From NCBI RefSeq assembly GCF_000006565.2, contig NC_031476.1, positions 1,636,458 to 1,700,457 on the forward strand: a stretch of 64,000 bases of DNA, in the 5' to 3' direction. The DNA comes from Toxoplasma gondii ME49 (lineage: Eukaryota > Apicomplexa > Conoidasida > Eucoccidiorida > Sarcocystidae). The notes beneath the pieces are model-generated. The model was not told the origin of the DNA, ran no database searches, and saw only the letters and a list, made by a program, of their open reading frames with translations. A program made the position numbers and the translations under genes. Shown here piece by piece: positions 23,716 through 34,830 of the stretch; the stretch's first letter is position 1; every line of letters starts with the position of its first letter.

Positions 23716-26700
23716 ATGGATTCCTCTTCTGGAACACCCGGCGTGCGGCGGAAAATCCCCGAGATGAGCGCCGTTGTCCGCGATGACAATCCTTACTCGA
23801 GGCTCATGGCTCTACAAAGGTAAGGAAACCATCCGCGCCTCTCTCTTTTCTCGGTAGTCTTTTCCCGTCTGTCACCCTTTCTCACGCCTTCTCTCCTCTC
23901 TCCTCTCTCTCATCTTATATTTCAGTTCTTCCCTTTCCATCTTTTCTCTCGCTGTCTGTACTCTCTGCTACCTTTCTTCTTGGTCTCCACTTCCTCTCGG
24001 TCATCTTTTCTCTCGTGGTCTCTGCTCCGCTTCTGCCAATCTTTCTCCGTGGATGTTTCTTTCCTCTTTTTCACACAGGAAAGCCTCTTTTCTCTGTCAC
24101 GTCTTTCTCGAGAGCCGAGAGAAGGACCCCAGATACCTCTTATTCTCCTCGTCGCACTAATACGTGTTGCTCAGTGGGTTCTATGTCTGCAAGACGTATC
24201 ATCTTGTCTGCTTTGCTAACGCAAAGGAACTTAGATCCGGTAGACAAAGTCCTTCAAAATCTAAACTAGCAGTCCAGCCGCCAGTATGATCTCAAAGCAT
24301 CACAGAAGCACTGGGCCCTCTCATCTTCTTGTGCACAAGAAAATGCCCCTCTCCTCTTTCTCGGCCTCTACACAGGAACTCTGCTCTCTGTTTTCACTTC
24401 CACGAAAGGTCTCTTTTTCTCTTTTTTTCAGAATGGGGGTGGTTGATAACTACCGAGCAATCAGACACAAGTGCGTTCTGGTCGTCGGCGTCGGTGGCGT
24501 AGGCAGCGTGGCGAGCGACATGCTTGCTCGCTGCGGTGTCGGAAAATTAATTCTGTTCGACTACGACAAAGTGGAGCTTGCAAATATGAATCGCCTTTTT
24601 TTCACTCCCAAACAGTGTGGCCAAAGCAAAGTCGAGGTACACCGGGAAGAAAAGAAGTCGCGCACTTTCACCTCTCTACACGTCCTTGTTTATACGCATA
24701 CGTGAATGTATGCATGCGTTAAGTATACCTATATATATATATACATGTATATAAATATATATATATATATATGAGTGTAAGTGCGGGTGCAGGAGGAATG
24801 CGTGTCAGTATTTGTCTTTCCCAGTAAGTATGTGTTCCTGTGTAGGTGAGATGAGCCAGTGAAGCGCGTCTGAATCTGAATTTCTCGCCAGCTTGCAGTA
24901 CTTCTCGCGTTGAAAGAGAGATTCGCCACCACGCGTTCATGTGTGAACACGAGTGTCGAACCTGCAAGCATATCTGTGTTGTTTGTCTCCTGCTTTTTCC
25001 GTGTGGATCTCAGTGTGTTTCCACGTCGTGCTTCTCCCATTTCGCTAGAATGGAGTGTGAAGCTGATCTCTAGTGTCTCTGGTAGCTGCTTTGGATGTAT
25101 GTACACCTGATCTCGTCCAGGCTGCGCGAGCGACGCTGTTGGAGATCAATCCCGACGTGACTATCGAGGCACACAACTGCAACATTTGCTCTGAATTCGA
25201 CCTTTTCTTTGACCGGATCGTGAACGGCGGCCTTCCGCTGGCTTCGCTCTCGGAGACAGCAGGCTCGAGGGGGAGACACCCGCCTGTCTCTCCTTCTCTC
25301 GAGCAAAAAGAGGGGAAGTGTCCAGTCGACTTGGTTCTCAGCTGCGTCGACAATTTCGCAGCAAGAATCACCATCAGTCAGGCCTGTAATGAGGCAGGTG
25401 AGCAGGGAAGCCATTTCACTCAGTGCTCGCGACGTGACGGATGGCGTACCTGTAAAGTATAAATAAACCGTCATCACATCCATGTAGACAGACAGACTCC
25501 AGCTGCAGCGATTTACCCCCCGGCACCGATCACGTGTGAGCGTAGAAGTCGCAGCCCTCTACAGCTGCAGGGGCTGCTGCGTTGAAGGAGCGGCCGTTTC
25601 ACAGGAAAGGGGTCTTTAGGCGGGAAGTTTTTGCGTCGAACAACGGGTGCTCGAATCACGCGGAAGTTGTCAGCTGGCGTCAAAATGAACAGCCGAGATG
25701 AAGCCGCGGAACTCTGTTGCCAAGCAGGCTTGTGCTCGACGAAGAGGTGTCAGCCGGACGCGAATATGCTGGATTTAGTAATGTCTGTTTATACCAATTC
25801 ACATCCAAGACTTTTCGGTTTTTTCTGTTTCTTTCTATTAACTCTCTGAGTCGTCGAACCTCTTGGATGTTGACAGGGTCAGTCTCAGCAGTCCGGCAGT
25901 TCTCACAGCCATCGACGTGTATCGTGCCTGAACGGCCTTCTCCAGCTGCGGTGTTGAAAGACACTCCATCCACAGTCGGAGCTGTGTTACTACCTGTGTT
26001 GTCAACGCGTCTCACCGGAGAGGGACGAACGTCGCATAACAGATAAGCGTCACACTCTGTGCTTTTTAGCATGGTCACCCATTCTCCAACTCTCCATCTC
26101 TGCAGGCGTGCTTTGGATGAACAGCGGCGTAAGCGAGAGCGCGACAAGCGGTCAAATCCAGACCTGCATCCCTGGGCTCCTCGCATGCTTCCAGGTGCGG
26201 CAACGGGGAAGAAGAAAGAAGACACTTCGGGGAAAAATTACCATGGAATTGTTCTTTTAGCTCTGGAGTTCTCGCCTGTCGTCTGAGCGTCGCGTAAACG
26301 TCCAGGCCGAGAGATGCCAGCTTTGGAGCTTGCGTGGGCGATTCAGAGGCGAAGAAGCCTCTCTCTCTCTTCCAGGTGGAAGCTGCTTTCCTCTCCCGGT
26401 TTCCACACCTTGAATCAGTAGTCTGTTCAGTTACTCGAAAGATCTTCAGGAATCTCTGTAGCTCCAATTTTGTGGTACAGATACCCTTCTATGTCCCTGT
26501 ATACACAGACGAACATATCGCTCTTCGCTATGTCCATTCAAATGTAGATATATATATATATATATATATATAAATATCTGTGTAGGTGTATGCATGTTGT
26601 GTAATGGTGCCTCCAATGTCCTTGTGTACACATGAGCATATCGATCTCCGCTACCTCCCTACATACGTGTATGTAAATATATATATATATATATATACGT

Positions 26701-28421
26701 ATATATATGTACATATATATGTAGGTAAATAGGCGCGTGTGTGTTTATTAGTGTTGGTAGGTTATCTGGTCAAGGATTGTGCACTTTCCCTCTTCAGTGT
26801 GCTCCTCCCTACGTCGTGGCAACGAGTGGAGATGAAAAGGCGATCAGGCGCGAGGGCGTTTGTGCAGCTTCTCTCCCAACAACAATGGGCATTGTTGCAG
26901 GTGAGGGAACGCTTTTCTTTGGATTATGTGATCTTAGAGTTGAAATTCTCGTTTAGATATTGAAGCTCTTTGTCAACCGGGTATTAGGGCCGGCGTTCTG
27001 TTTCGGGACTGATGAGCTAGCCATAGAGAAACAGCCACTCAAAAAAACATCTCAAACGCAGAAAAAGAGAAAACAAACACCGGGCGCTGGGCTCTACGCG
27101 ACTGTCCAATACAGGCCGTTAACTTCAAGTATTCTCAACAGATATATATATATATGTATATGTGTTGTATATAGGTATTATGCATACGCATCCATATTTA
27201 CATATATATATATATATATATATGGATGTGCTTATGGATAGACGTCGTGTGCAATGGTTACCTGTATATGTGTGAAACCACGTGGGGTTGGTGGAAGCTA
27301 AGAGCAGGCAAACGCAAATGTTTATGTGTCTTCTTTTGTATCTTGTCGTCTCTCGACAGAGGCGATATCTCTCTGTCTTTCCTCTGCAGAGTTTTCAAGC
27401 GTGAGTTTCGTCCACATAAAACACATAGGGCAGGGCAGCAGATTTCCAGTGAATGTGCCGGCGAAAGACCTTTTACCATGTGCAGTTTCCTCGCGTGATC
27501 GACGTTTCTTTCTCCACAGGTCTTCTCGTCCAGAACGCTCTCAAGTATCTTCTCTGTTTCGGGCAAACGACTCCGTTTCTCGCATACAATTCACTCGATG
27601 ACTTTTTCCCCTCTTTCACAATGCAGCCAAATCCTCAGTGCGCTGATGCATGGTGCAGAAAAAGACAGGTAATTTCCACTGCCCATACAGCCGGCCTCCA
27701 CCCTCATACTCTCAAGATCACAGACACATACTTATAGATATATATGCATATATGGGACGTGTCTTGTGTCTAACATATTCAAGTATTTGTGCCTACAGGT
27801 TATCTGGATCTCTGTGTGCCGCAGCGAAGTAAGGGGAAGCTGTGGGAGAGCTGTTTACAATCGTGAACGTTCTCATTCAGTATGTGAGATTTTAATTGTA
27901 ATTCCTGTGGCTTTTTTAAGCGTATCTCCATTTTGTCGAACCCGAGTGGAGCGCGATCCACGTTACCTTCTGTCTCTCACTTTTTTTGTTGGGTCGCAAG
28001 GTGCGCGAGGGATAGCAGGTCGGTTAATGTGAAGAGTGCGAATCCTCGGACTGTGTCAGCGCCTCCGTGTCGACTCATTCCAAAGACTCGGGCGGTGGTG
28101 GTCTTGACTGTGTGTGAATTTGTATGTGTTTTTCGTTTTTAGGCAGAGGTGGCAGAGAAGGCTATTCCCCTTTCGTCTTATTTTTTGACCTCCAAGGAGG
28201 AACAGAAGGAACTAGAAAGCGAGTCGGCTGTTGTCCACGAAGACAATCCGTTCGGGATTTCCCTAACTGACGAAGGCACCAATTCTACACTGGAGCCTCC
28301 GTCTTCCGCCTCTTCCTCGTCAGCTGCAAAAGAAATTTCTCAGGAGCAAACAGAGAAGTCTCTAGACGACGGCCTGAGCATTGACCACCTGATGGCACAG
28401 ATGAAACGTCTGCAAAGTTAA
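23716..28421 (+). CDS. UBA5: UBA5, UFM1-activating E1 enzyme
   Basis: Seven exons, 23716-23819, 24432-24636, 25121-25397, 26106-26194, 26798-26900, 27520-27668 and 28143-28421, join in phase into 401 residues (human 404). The start is in gaaaATGg. Features in order: [10 protein letters not shown] helix, ATP-binding VVGVGGVGS (about 53-61), [26 protein letters not shown], zinc cysteines C223/C226 and C300/C305, and catalytic C247 in [14 protein letters not shown] roughly 24-residue low-complexity insert follows the GGL in the loop after DRIVNGG. The tail carries [10 protein letters not shown] (341-350), matching the UFM1-interacting motif, with Phe where human UBA5 has Trp. The enzyme adenylates UFM1 and passes it via Cys247 to UFC1. 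Introns contain (TA)n tracts. Confidence 0.93.
24728..27225. repeat. (TA)n tracts in UBA5 introns
   Basis: Tracts at about 24731-24773 (intron 2), 26549-26572 and 26678-26722 (intron 4), and 27143-27156 and 27200-27223 (intron 5). All are intronic. Confidence 0.85.
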
Positions 28422-30558
28422 CTGGTTTTGTGGAAATTTAACTTTCTTTCGGGGAAAGGAGTGTTTCGAAACCATACTAACGCAACAGAACTTGGATACG
28501 GTAACAGAGATTTGAGAAAGAAAACTACTCATCAAGTGCTGAGGTTTGTTCATCTGTATCAACGATAGTGGATGTGGTAGGTTATTTCACAACGGTTATG
28601 CTCTACGCTTTTTTTCGAATCGAATAGCTTTTTCGTTTCGCACGCTCTCGTCTTGCAGATAGGTGCAAAAAGCGTTCTCAGTGGAGGAAAACCACCGTAT
28701 TCCTGTTGTGTCGTCGAACGCACACAACACCTGCCCTCCTGCAGTCTCGTGGATTAAAATTCACAAAAGTACGAGAGGTGGGCGTAGCATGCAACATGTA
28801 AATGCGTAACACCTCAAAGGCCTGAAGCACAAACCGTTTTAGAGTGCGGGTCGCTTTTTTTGCCGTCGCAAGTACACTGAGTTGGCAACTGTAGCAATGA
28901 TGTGTCGGATATCCAACCTCTCTGCAGTCCCAGCGAGAGCGCACTTAAACTATACAAGGGTCGAGTATTCTTCTTAAGGAGCAGGTGTAAAAAGCGTTCG
29001 TCGTGTTATTAAACAGGTTCCAGGCCACCAGTGTACATCACTAGATGCTGCGAGTAGCAGAGTAGGGTACGGGCTACACAATCCCTGGCCAGTGCAGCAA
29101 CACTTAGTCGGCGGCTGGATTTCTCGACGATCCAAAGGGAGGACGATTCGTGGTAGGAAATTATCGTCATGCGTGCAAGTTGGTACGCAAACAGCAAAAT
29201 GGAACGGAGGCGGCGCGCGAAAATTAACTTTTTGAGCGCTGCTTTCTTTTTTCTGCACGTCTGGTTTACCGTTTTTTGCTTTTGAAGCGTACAGGAAGTT
29301 ATCTTTTTCCAGTTTCTTGTCGATCGTCACTCTAGCCGAAGCAAACGGAAACGTTGTGTTTTCTTAGGAGCGTGTTTTCTCCGATAAAACGGATTCAAAC
29401 ACTCGTAGGTCGGAGTTGCTTAGTACCAAGAAGCATCACATATTACCCTGGCTGTTGTAATCATACGTAGTGTTCACTTGGTTCCACTTCACTAATTTTT
29501 CCACCTCAACTATGATTTGCTTACACAGGATAACTTGGATCAGGCAAACACAGACGTTCAAGATCCAAACCAACGGGCCAACTCGGGGGTCTGTTACGTC
29601 AGAAGAAACGGTGAGCGTTTTGTCAGCACGAGCTTTGTTCCTCTCGAACAGATCCCAGTAAATTTTTGACTTCAGAGAAATCGATTGCTATCAGCAGCAA
29701 TATCTGTTGAAAATAACGGCATCACCTTAGTCAGTGTTCGTTCAGGAGGAGAAAACTGGGTATACAACCACCTTATTCTGTCCCCCTCCACAATCTGACG
29801 ACGAAAGGAAAAGCCTGTCTTCTGTCGAAGACCGTCTGTATCGGAACTCTTCGCTGATTGATATAAGCCTAAAATCTACCCAGACAAGTACCCTCTGATG
29901 AGGCAAAAAAATGCGTTGCTGTACCTCATTTCGATGCGCTCAACGTGCACTCAGGACCGGCTGATTGCAGCCGGATGGCGTCTCCCCGGCTAAGACACGA
30001 ACAGTCACTTAAAAACATGCGTAGAGAACCCAGAACGAAATTACCAGTTACTGTTTCGGGATCGAGGAGAAAATGTAGGCCCTCAACTTTCTTTGGTGTT
30101 TACTTCCCTCGCGGAATTGGCCTGCGCCCACCCCGCCAGGGAACGTCGTGTGCTCCCGTGGCGTCCCTGAGGAGTGATAGAATTTTAATTTTCGGTTTAC
30201 CCGGTTTTCTTTCGAGGAAACTGTTCGGTCTGTCTGGTCCCTGGTTTAGTTCCACCTTTTTTTCTGTTTTGCCTGTAGATGCTTGCTTGTTGAAGCAAAA
30301 GATCTCCAACAGTCCTGGTGTCTTGCCCGGTGACCCCGTAGGGTTGTCTAAAACGTGGAGCGTTTCCTAAAACAAAAAACACTTTGCCAATCATTCTTCT
30401 GTTGGATTTGTTTTACCTGGGAGTGCCGTGTGTCACTCCGTTGTGTGTCGGTGGGTTTCTATGCCGTAGCGTCTCAAGGTACCTCACCGCCAGCTACACT
30501 GCTCCAAAAAGTCTGAAGTCAGTTAACTCATCGCATTTGAAAGAGAAAAGAAGCAACG
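28422..30558. other. Intergenic region between UBA5 and a hypothetical gene
   Basis: About 2.1 kb holds the UBA5 3' UTR and the promoter and 5' UTR of the next plus-strand gene. The frame 29945-30370 is open for 141 codons but has no recognisable domain and no initiation context, and its amino acid composition looks like chance reading. Nothing else is supported. Confidence 0.4.
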
Positions 30559-32628
30559 ATGTCATCTACAGAAGAGCAGGTACAGGAAGGGAGTAGCGTT
30601 GGCGTTACAAGAAGAAACGAAGACAATCGACGCGAGAATCTGGAAAAACGCCACTCTACCAGCCCAGCTTCCCTGGCTTGCCAAGGAGAAGCAGCTCTTT
30701 CTGAGCACTGTCTCGACTTTCTGGAGGCGCAAAAACAGGCAGAGCTGACTGACTTGTTAGACAAATTGGGGATTTTGCACACTAGCGCAACAAGTGTAAG
30801 TTCGGCCGACGTCCGCCAAGGCGATGGAGCAGAATTTGAAGTGTTCAGTTCTTTAACTTCTGGGAGTAGAGAAGTGGGCGGCTTCCACCAGAACGAGGCA
30901 GAAGGTGTCAATCAAGCGGACACTGCAAAAGAGAAACCCTGGGGTAGGACAAACAACAGCATGACACCGTATGCGCTGCGAACGAGTTCTACGGAAGAGA
31001 TTTCTGATGTGTCGGTGTCGCCGGTTTTCGCTGGCGAGCAAGATGAAAGTCGCGTTTCCTCCGTTTTACCCACTTCCGGAAGCCCGTTGCCGGAAAAAAA
31101 CATGCAGATGCCGAGCAACGAGGAAATTTTGCAAGAAGACGACAGCCACTACCCAGGATGTGTGTGCGATTTCAGCCGCCCAATGATAGATGCAACGGCA
31201 GCAGAGGTTGTCAGCGACGGGTTTCTCTCTCGTATCAAAGCAGTCGTGTATGGTATAGTCGAGGGGTCGGCTGTAAGCACAAATCCCATTTCCTCCTCGT
31301 TTTTACACAGAGAGGAAGCCGACAGCTCGAAATGGGCAAAAAGTAAAGTGAGTCTGGATACAGGGAAGTGACAGGCGAAGCGGCAGATGCTCGCGGGAGT
31401 CAATAAGACTCGAGTCCTCAATTTAAGAATAAAACGGTAGTTCCTTGGGGCTGGAGTCAGCATGATTCATCGATTTGTTCAGTCACTGGTTTTGCCATGA
31501 ACTACTGTGTCTCGACTTCGTATCGACTGTGTTGCTGCAATACACATATTATCATCACATAAAAGAGTTGTTCCTAGCAGCTAGATCGTGTCGCTCGATG
31601 AACACCTGGCAAGCAAATAACATGCCAGAAGTGGGTGTAGGGGTGGGAGGAGAAATGGCGGGAGCGAGTGCTTGAGGTGCGACAGTGACAGGAGAATTCA
31701 ACGAACTAGCGGGTAGGCGGGAGAAAGTCGTGAAAAAAGTTGTACAGAAGTCTTAGGGGGACTCAGCGGCATGGGGGAAAACGTTCTGCCTCTTATGATG
31801 CTGAGCGTACAAGGCGAGAGAGCGGCCTCGGATTCCACAACGGGTGGCTCCAGCACCCTGGTGGACACTCGAAAAACGTGCAGAACACCGCCCACTCGAT
31901 CAACTGTAGATAGCTCCATGTGGTGCCGTCCTGTAATGCTTTCCTTCAGGGCATGGAAGGAGCGTTTGTGAAAGAATACAGAGGCGGCATGAGTCCTGCG
32001 GTGGGGGATGAGGAACAGTCGTCCATGTTGCCTCAGAAGATAATGAACAGTAGAGACGGAACACGCCTCACGCTCCTTAGGCGGGATCGGAAAAACGTCA
32101 GGTCGAAGATTTCACCGTCAGAACGAGGCGTTTCGTTCCCTGCTACATATTTCCAGGTAAGCGGGGCGCAAGCCAAGGACGAAAATGTAGAAGCAAGACA
32201 GTTTAGACCTCAGGAAAAGAAAAACAGAAGGGATCGTGGGGACTGGAATGAGGGTCTACGGTTTGGAGAGTTGAAGTGAAGGAAAAGACGGGAAACGAGT
32301 GCAGCCAGTACCCAGCACAGATACACGCAAGCCTGGCGGTAGCAAAATACGGCCATTTGCGAACTGTACTTGCACACTCCTCTCCGCTTCGGCGGGCTGT
32401 GCAGCAAAGGTTCTGCTCATTCTTCTGATTCCCCTGCGCAGCCCCCTTGATTATGTTCCTGTTACTTTCCTTGTGCAGCACCGCGGTCGCACGAGGAAGA
32501 TTCGGCAAAACGTGCTTGCAGACAGTTTATTCTTTCCCTGTGGGATGAGTTTCTCCCAGTTGCGCATTGAAAGCTGTGAAAGTGCATTTTCGTATGAAGT
32601 AGAAGAGAGTCAAATACCCAAACTGTAA
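30559..32628 (+). CDS. Hypothetical protein, three exons, 381 residues
   Basis: I do not recognise this gene. The ATG at 30559 opens 263 codons that end at a strong AAA|GTGAGT donor (exon 1, 30559-31347). Phase-0 exons 31950-32156 (acceptor ttccttcag, donor CAG|GTAAGC) and 32479-32628 (acceptor ttgtgcag, TAA stop) complete a 381-residue product. The N-terminal half is acidic and Ser/Thr-rich, with a short amphipathic segment around EHCLDFLEAQKQAELTDLLDKL that could be a coiled coil or docking helix. The last part is basic (RGRTRKIRQ) and then acidic. There is no signal peptide or membrane segment. If intron 1 is not removed, reading stops at 31371 after 270 residues. It runs convergently toward the GRA28-like gene. 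Confidence 0.6.
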
Positions 32629-34830
32629 ACCTGCTGATCTAATTCTGCTGAACAGCAGCTACTAATATATTCGGAAGAGTGTTGTTGGGCAATCGAGACT
32701 CTGTCGTAGCTGTTCTGTGTGAAGACGAGAGAGAACGGTGCAACGTTTGTGTGTTTGTGTGTAGCAGAGAAAAATTCGAGTGCCCCTGCAAAGAACATGT
32801 GGAGCTACACGCCTGTGCTTCAAAGGACTAACCACACACACCTTCCGTTGAATGTCGATTCGGCCTCGGTATCGCGCAGCAGTCAGAGAACTAGCAAGAT
32901 AAATTCACACTGCTGTCACCGAATTCACACTACACTTGTCTTTCGGTGGGACGCCTTGTTTCGAAAAGCTTTGAGTTGGAATAATCAGTTTTGGTCGCTC
33001 ATGGTGCCAGGCGACCTCATACTTGCACGTCTGATGACGACGTCATCGCAAGCAAAGGCTTTCAGACAAATGGTGGAATGAGTGGAGCAAACATACATTT
33101 ATATATTCGCGCACAGACGAGACCTCACTCCCCCGTTTCGCAGTATTCTGAAGAGACGAATAAAAATTGCATCTCAAAATAACCAGTTGGTAGCTTAGGG
33201 ATGCCAAAAACGCACGACTGTTTTCACATATTGACCTATTAGGAAACGGCCTGCCGGTTGAAATTTTCGGAGATCCCCTCTAGTCTACTCTGCTCTCAAT
33301 GCCAAGTGAGGACTCGATGTTTTCCGCATAAAGGCGCCGCTCTTCTTCATTTTTTAATTTCTGCCCGAAGTAATTGATGAGTTTTCCAAGTCGTTCCTCC
33401 CACAGTCTGCGCACTTAGAATGTTGAGTCCCCCCTCTTTTTTTTACCCTGTTGGACACGCAGATGGTTCTGAATGTTAGTCAAGTACAGTCATCTAGTCA
33501 GCTGTCTATGTCTTCATACTTCGCCTCTATCTCTGTCACTTACCCTAGCACTGGTGGAGAAAACTGTATCGAAGCGTTTTGGACGCGGACTCTCGCTGCC
33601 ATCAACAACCTAAATTGACAGCGGAGCCGGGCTAAGCACGGCTGCTTTGGTGTGCAGGGGGCGCTGCTGCTGTCTTTCCACAGAAGACTTTGATCAGCTA
33701 GTCATCGGCGTGGACGGCGCTCGTTTCTAGTGAACGCTAACTACATCATTTCGCTTTCAGCTATGAAGCAAACTCATAAACACAGCAGTCTGAATGCGGC
33801 AGCGTCGGCAGGCATTGAAGAGCACAGCTGTGCCTTTCGCTGACAAGCCACCAGACCTGTCTACCTGGTATAGTAACAGGGACGTCAAGAGACACGTAGA
33901 ATCTAGTCCCATGTCTGCTTGCGTATCCTGTCAACTCTACAGTTCTCTCGTTGCCGAAGCACAAACTTCCTGACGAGTCACGAATTTGGATGGACTTCCG
34001 TAGTGGCACGTGAACGAGCCGCAGAGCGCACGCACGGATACCGTGATTCTTCATGAAGTCCTCTGTGTGTCCCTGAGGTGGACTCGTTCGAATCAAACAA
34101 AAAGTTCCCGAATACTAACAGTTGATCTGAAATTGTGTAGTTGTTGCTTGCCGAATAAAATACCAGAACCCTCACGCCGCGCGGGAGCTATCCACATCAG
34201 TAAGGGAGTTGAAATGAAGCGGAAAGGAAGGCACGTGTGTCTTCAATCCTCAGGTGGACGTCGTCATGTAGCGTCTCACAATAGCAGAATACGCGTGGAA
34301 AGCATGAACTGATAATGAAAAACTAGGGGTGACAAGGACACATAAAGCGATGCACATTCTCTGAAAATTAATTAAGGTACTACGATGGACTGTCACCGCT
34401 GTACACGTGAGGCAGCGGTGTGTCGTGTCATTGAATAAAATACACGCTGCTGTAAAAACCAAGTTCCAGGGCCTAAGCACTGAAACGCAAATACCTTACA
34501 TACCAATACATCTATAGCTCTCTGTCATCTACGCACACATCCGTCCACATATAGACACACATACATAACCGCAGCTTAGATGCACGACGTGCTAACTTGC
34601 ATGGTCACGTGAACACACCTATACATATGCATATACATACAATTGTATGAAACCCCACAAACGAGTGGTTTGTTGCACATTTCCAATGAAGAAGCCGGTC
34701 TCTTTTCGACGCTTTCGTTTACGACGGCCTTTGGGAACGGTTTCCCAAGACCTCGCACACGCTGACCGAAACCCATCTCAGTTTCTGGATCTGTCAGTGG
34801 GCTAGTGACGGCGGTTGATACCACCAATCT
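32629..34830. other. Convergent intergenic region
   Basis: About 2.2 kb lies between the stop codons of the hypothetical gene (plus) and the GRA28-like gene (minus). Open frames such as 32719-33081 and 33761-34096 show no domains, splice signals or repeats. It presumably carries the two 3' UTRs. I see nothing else. Confidence 0.45.
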
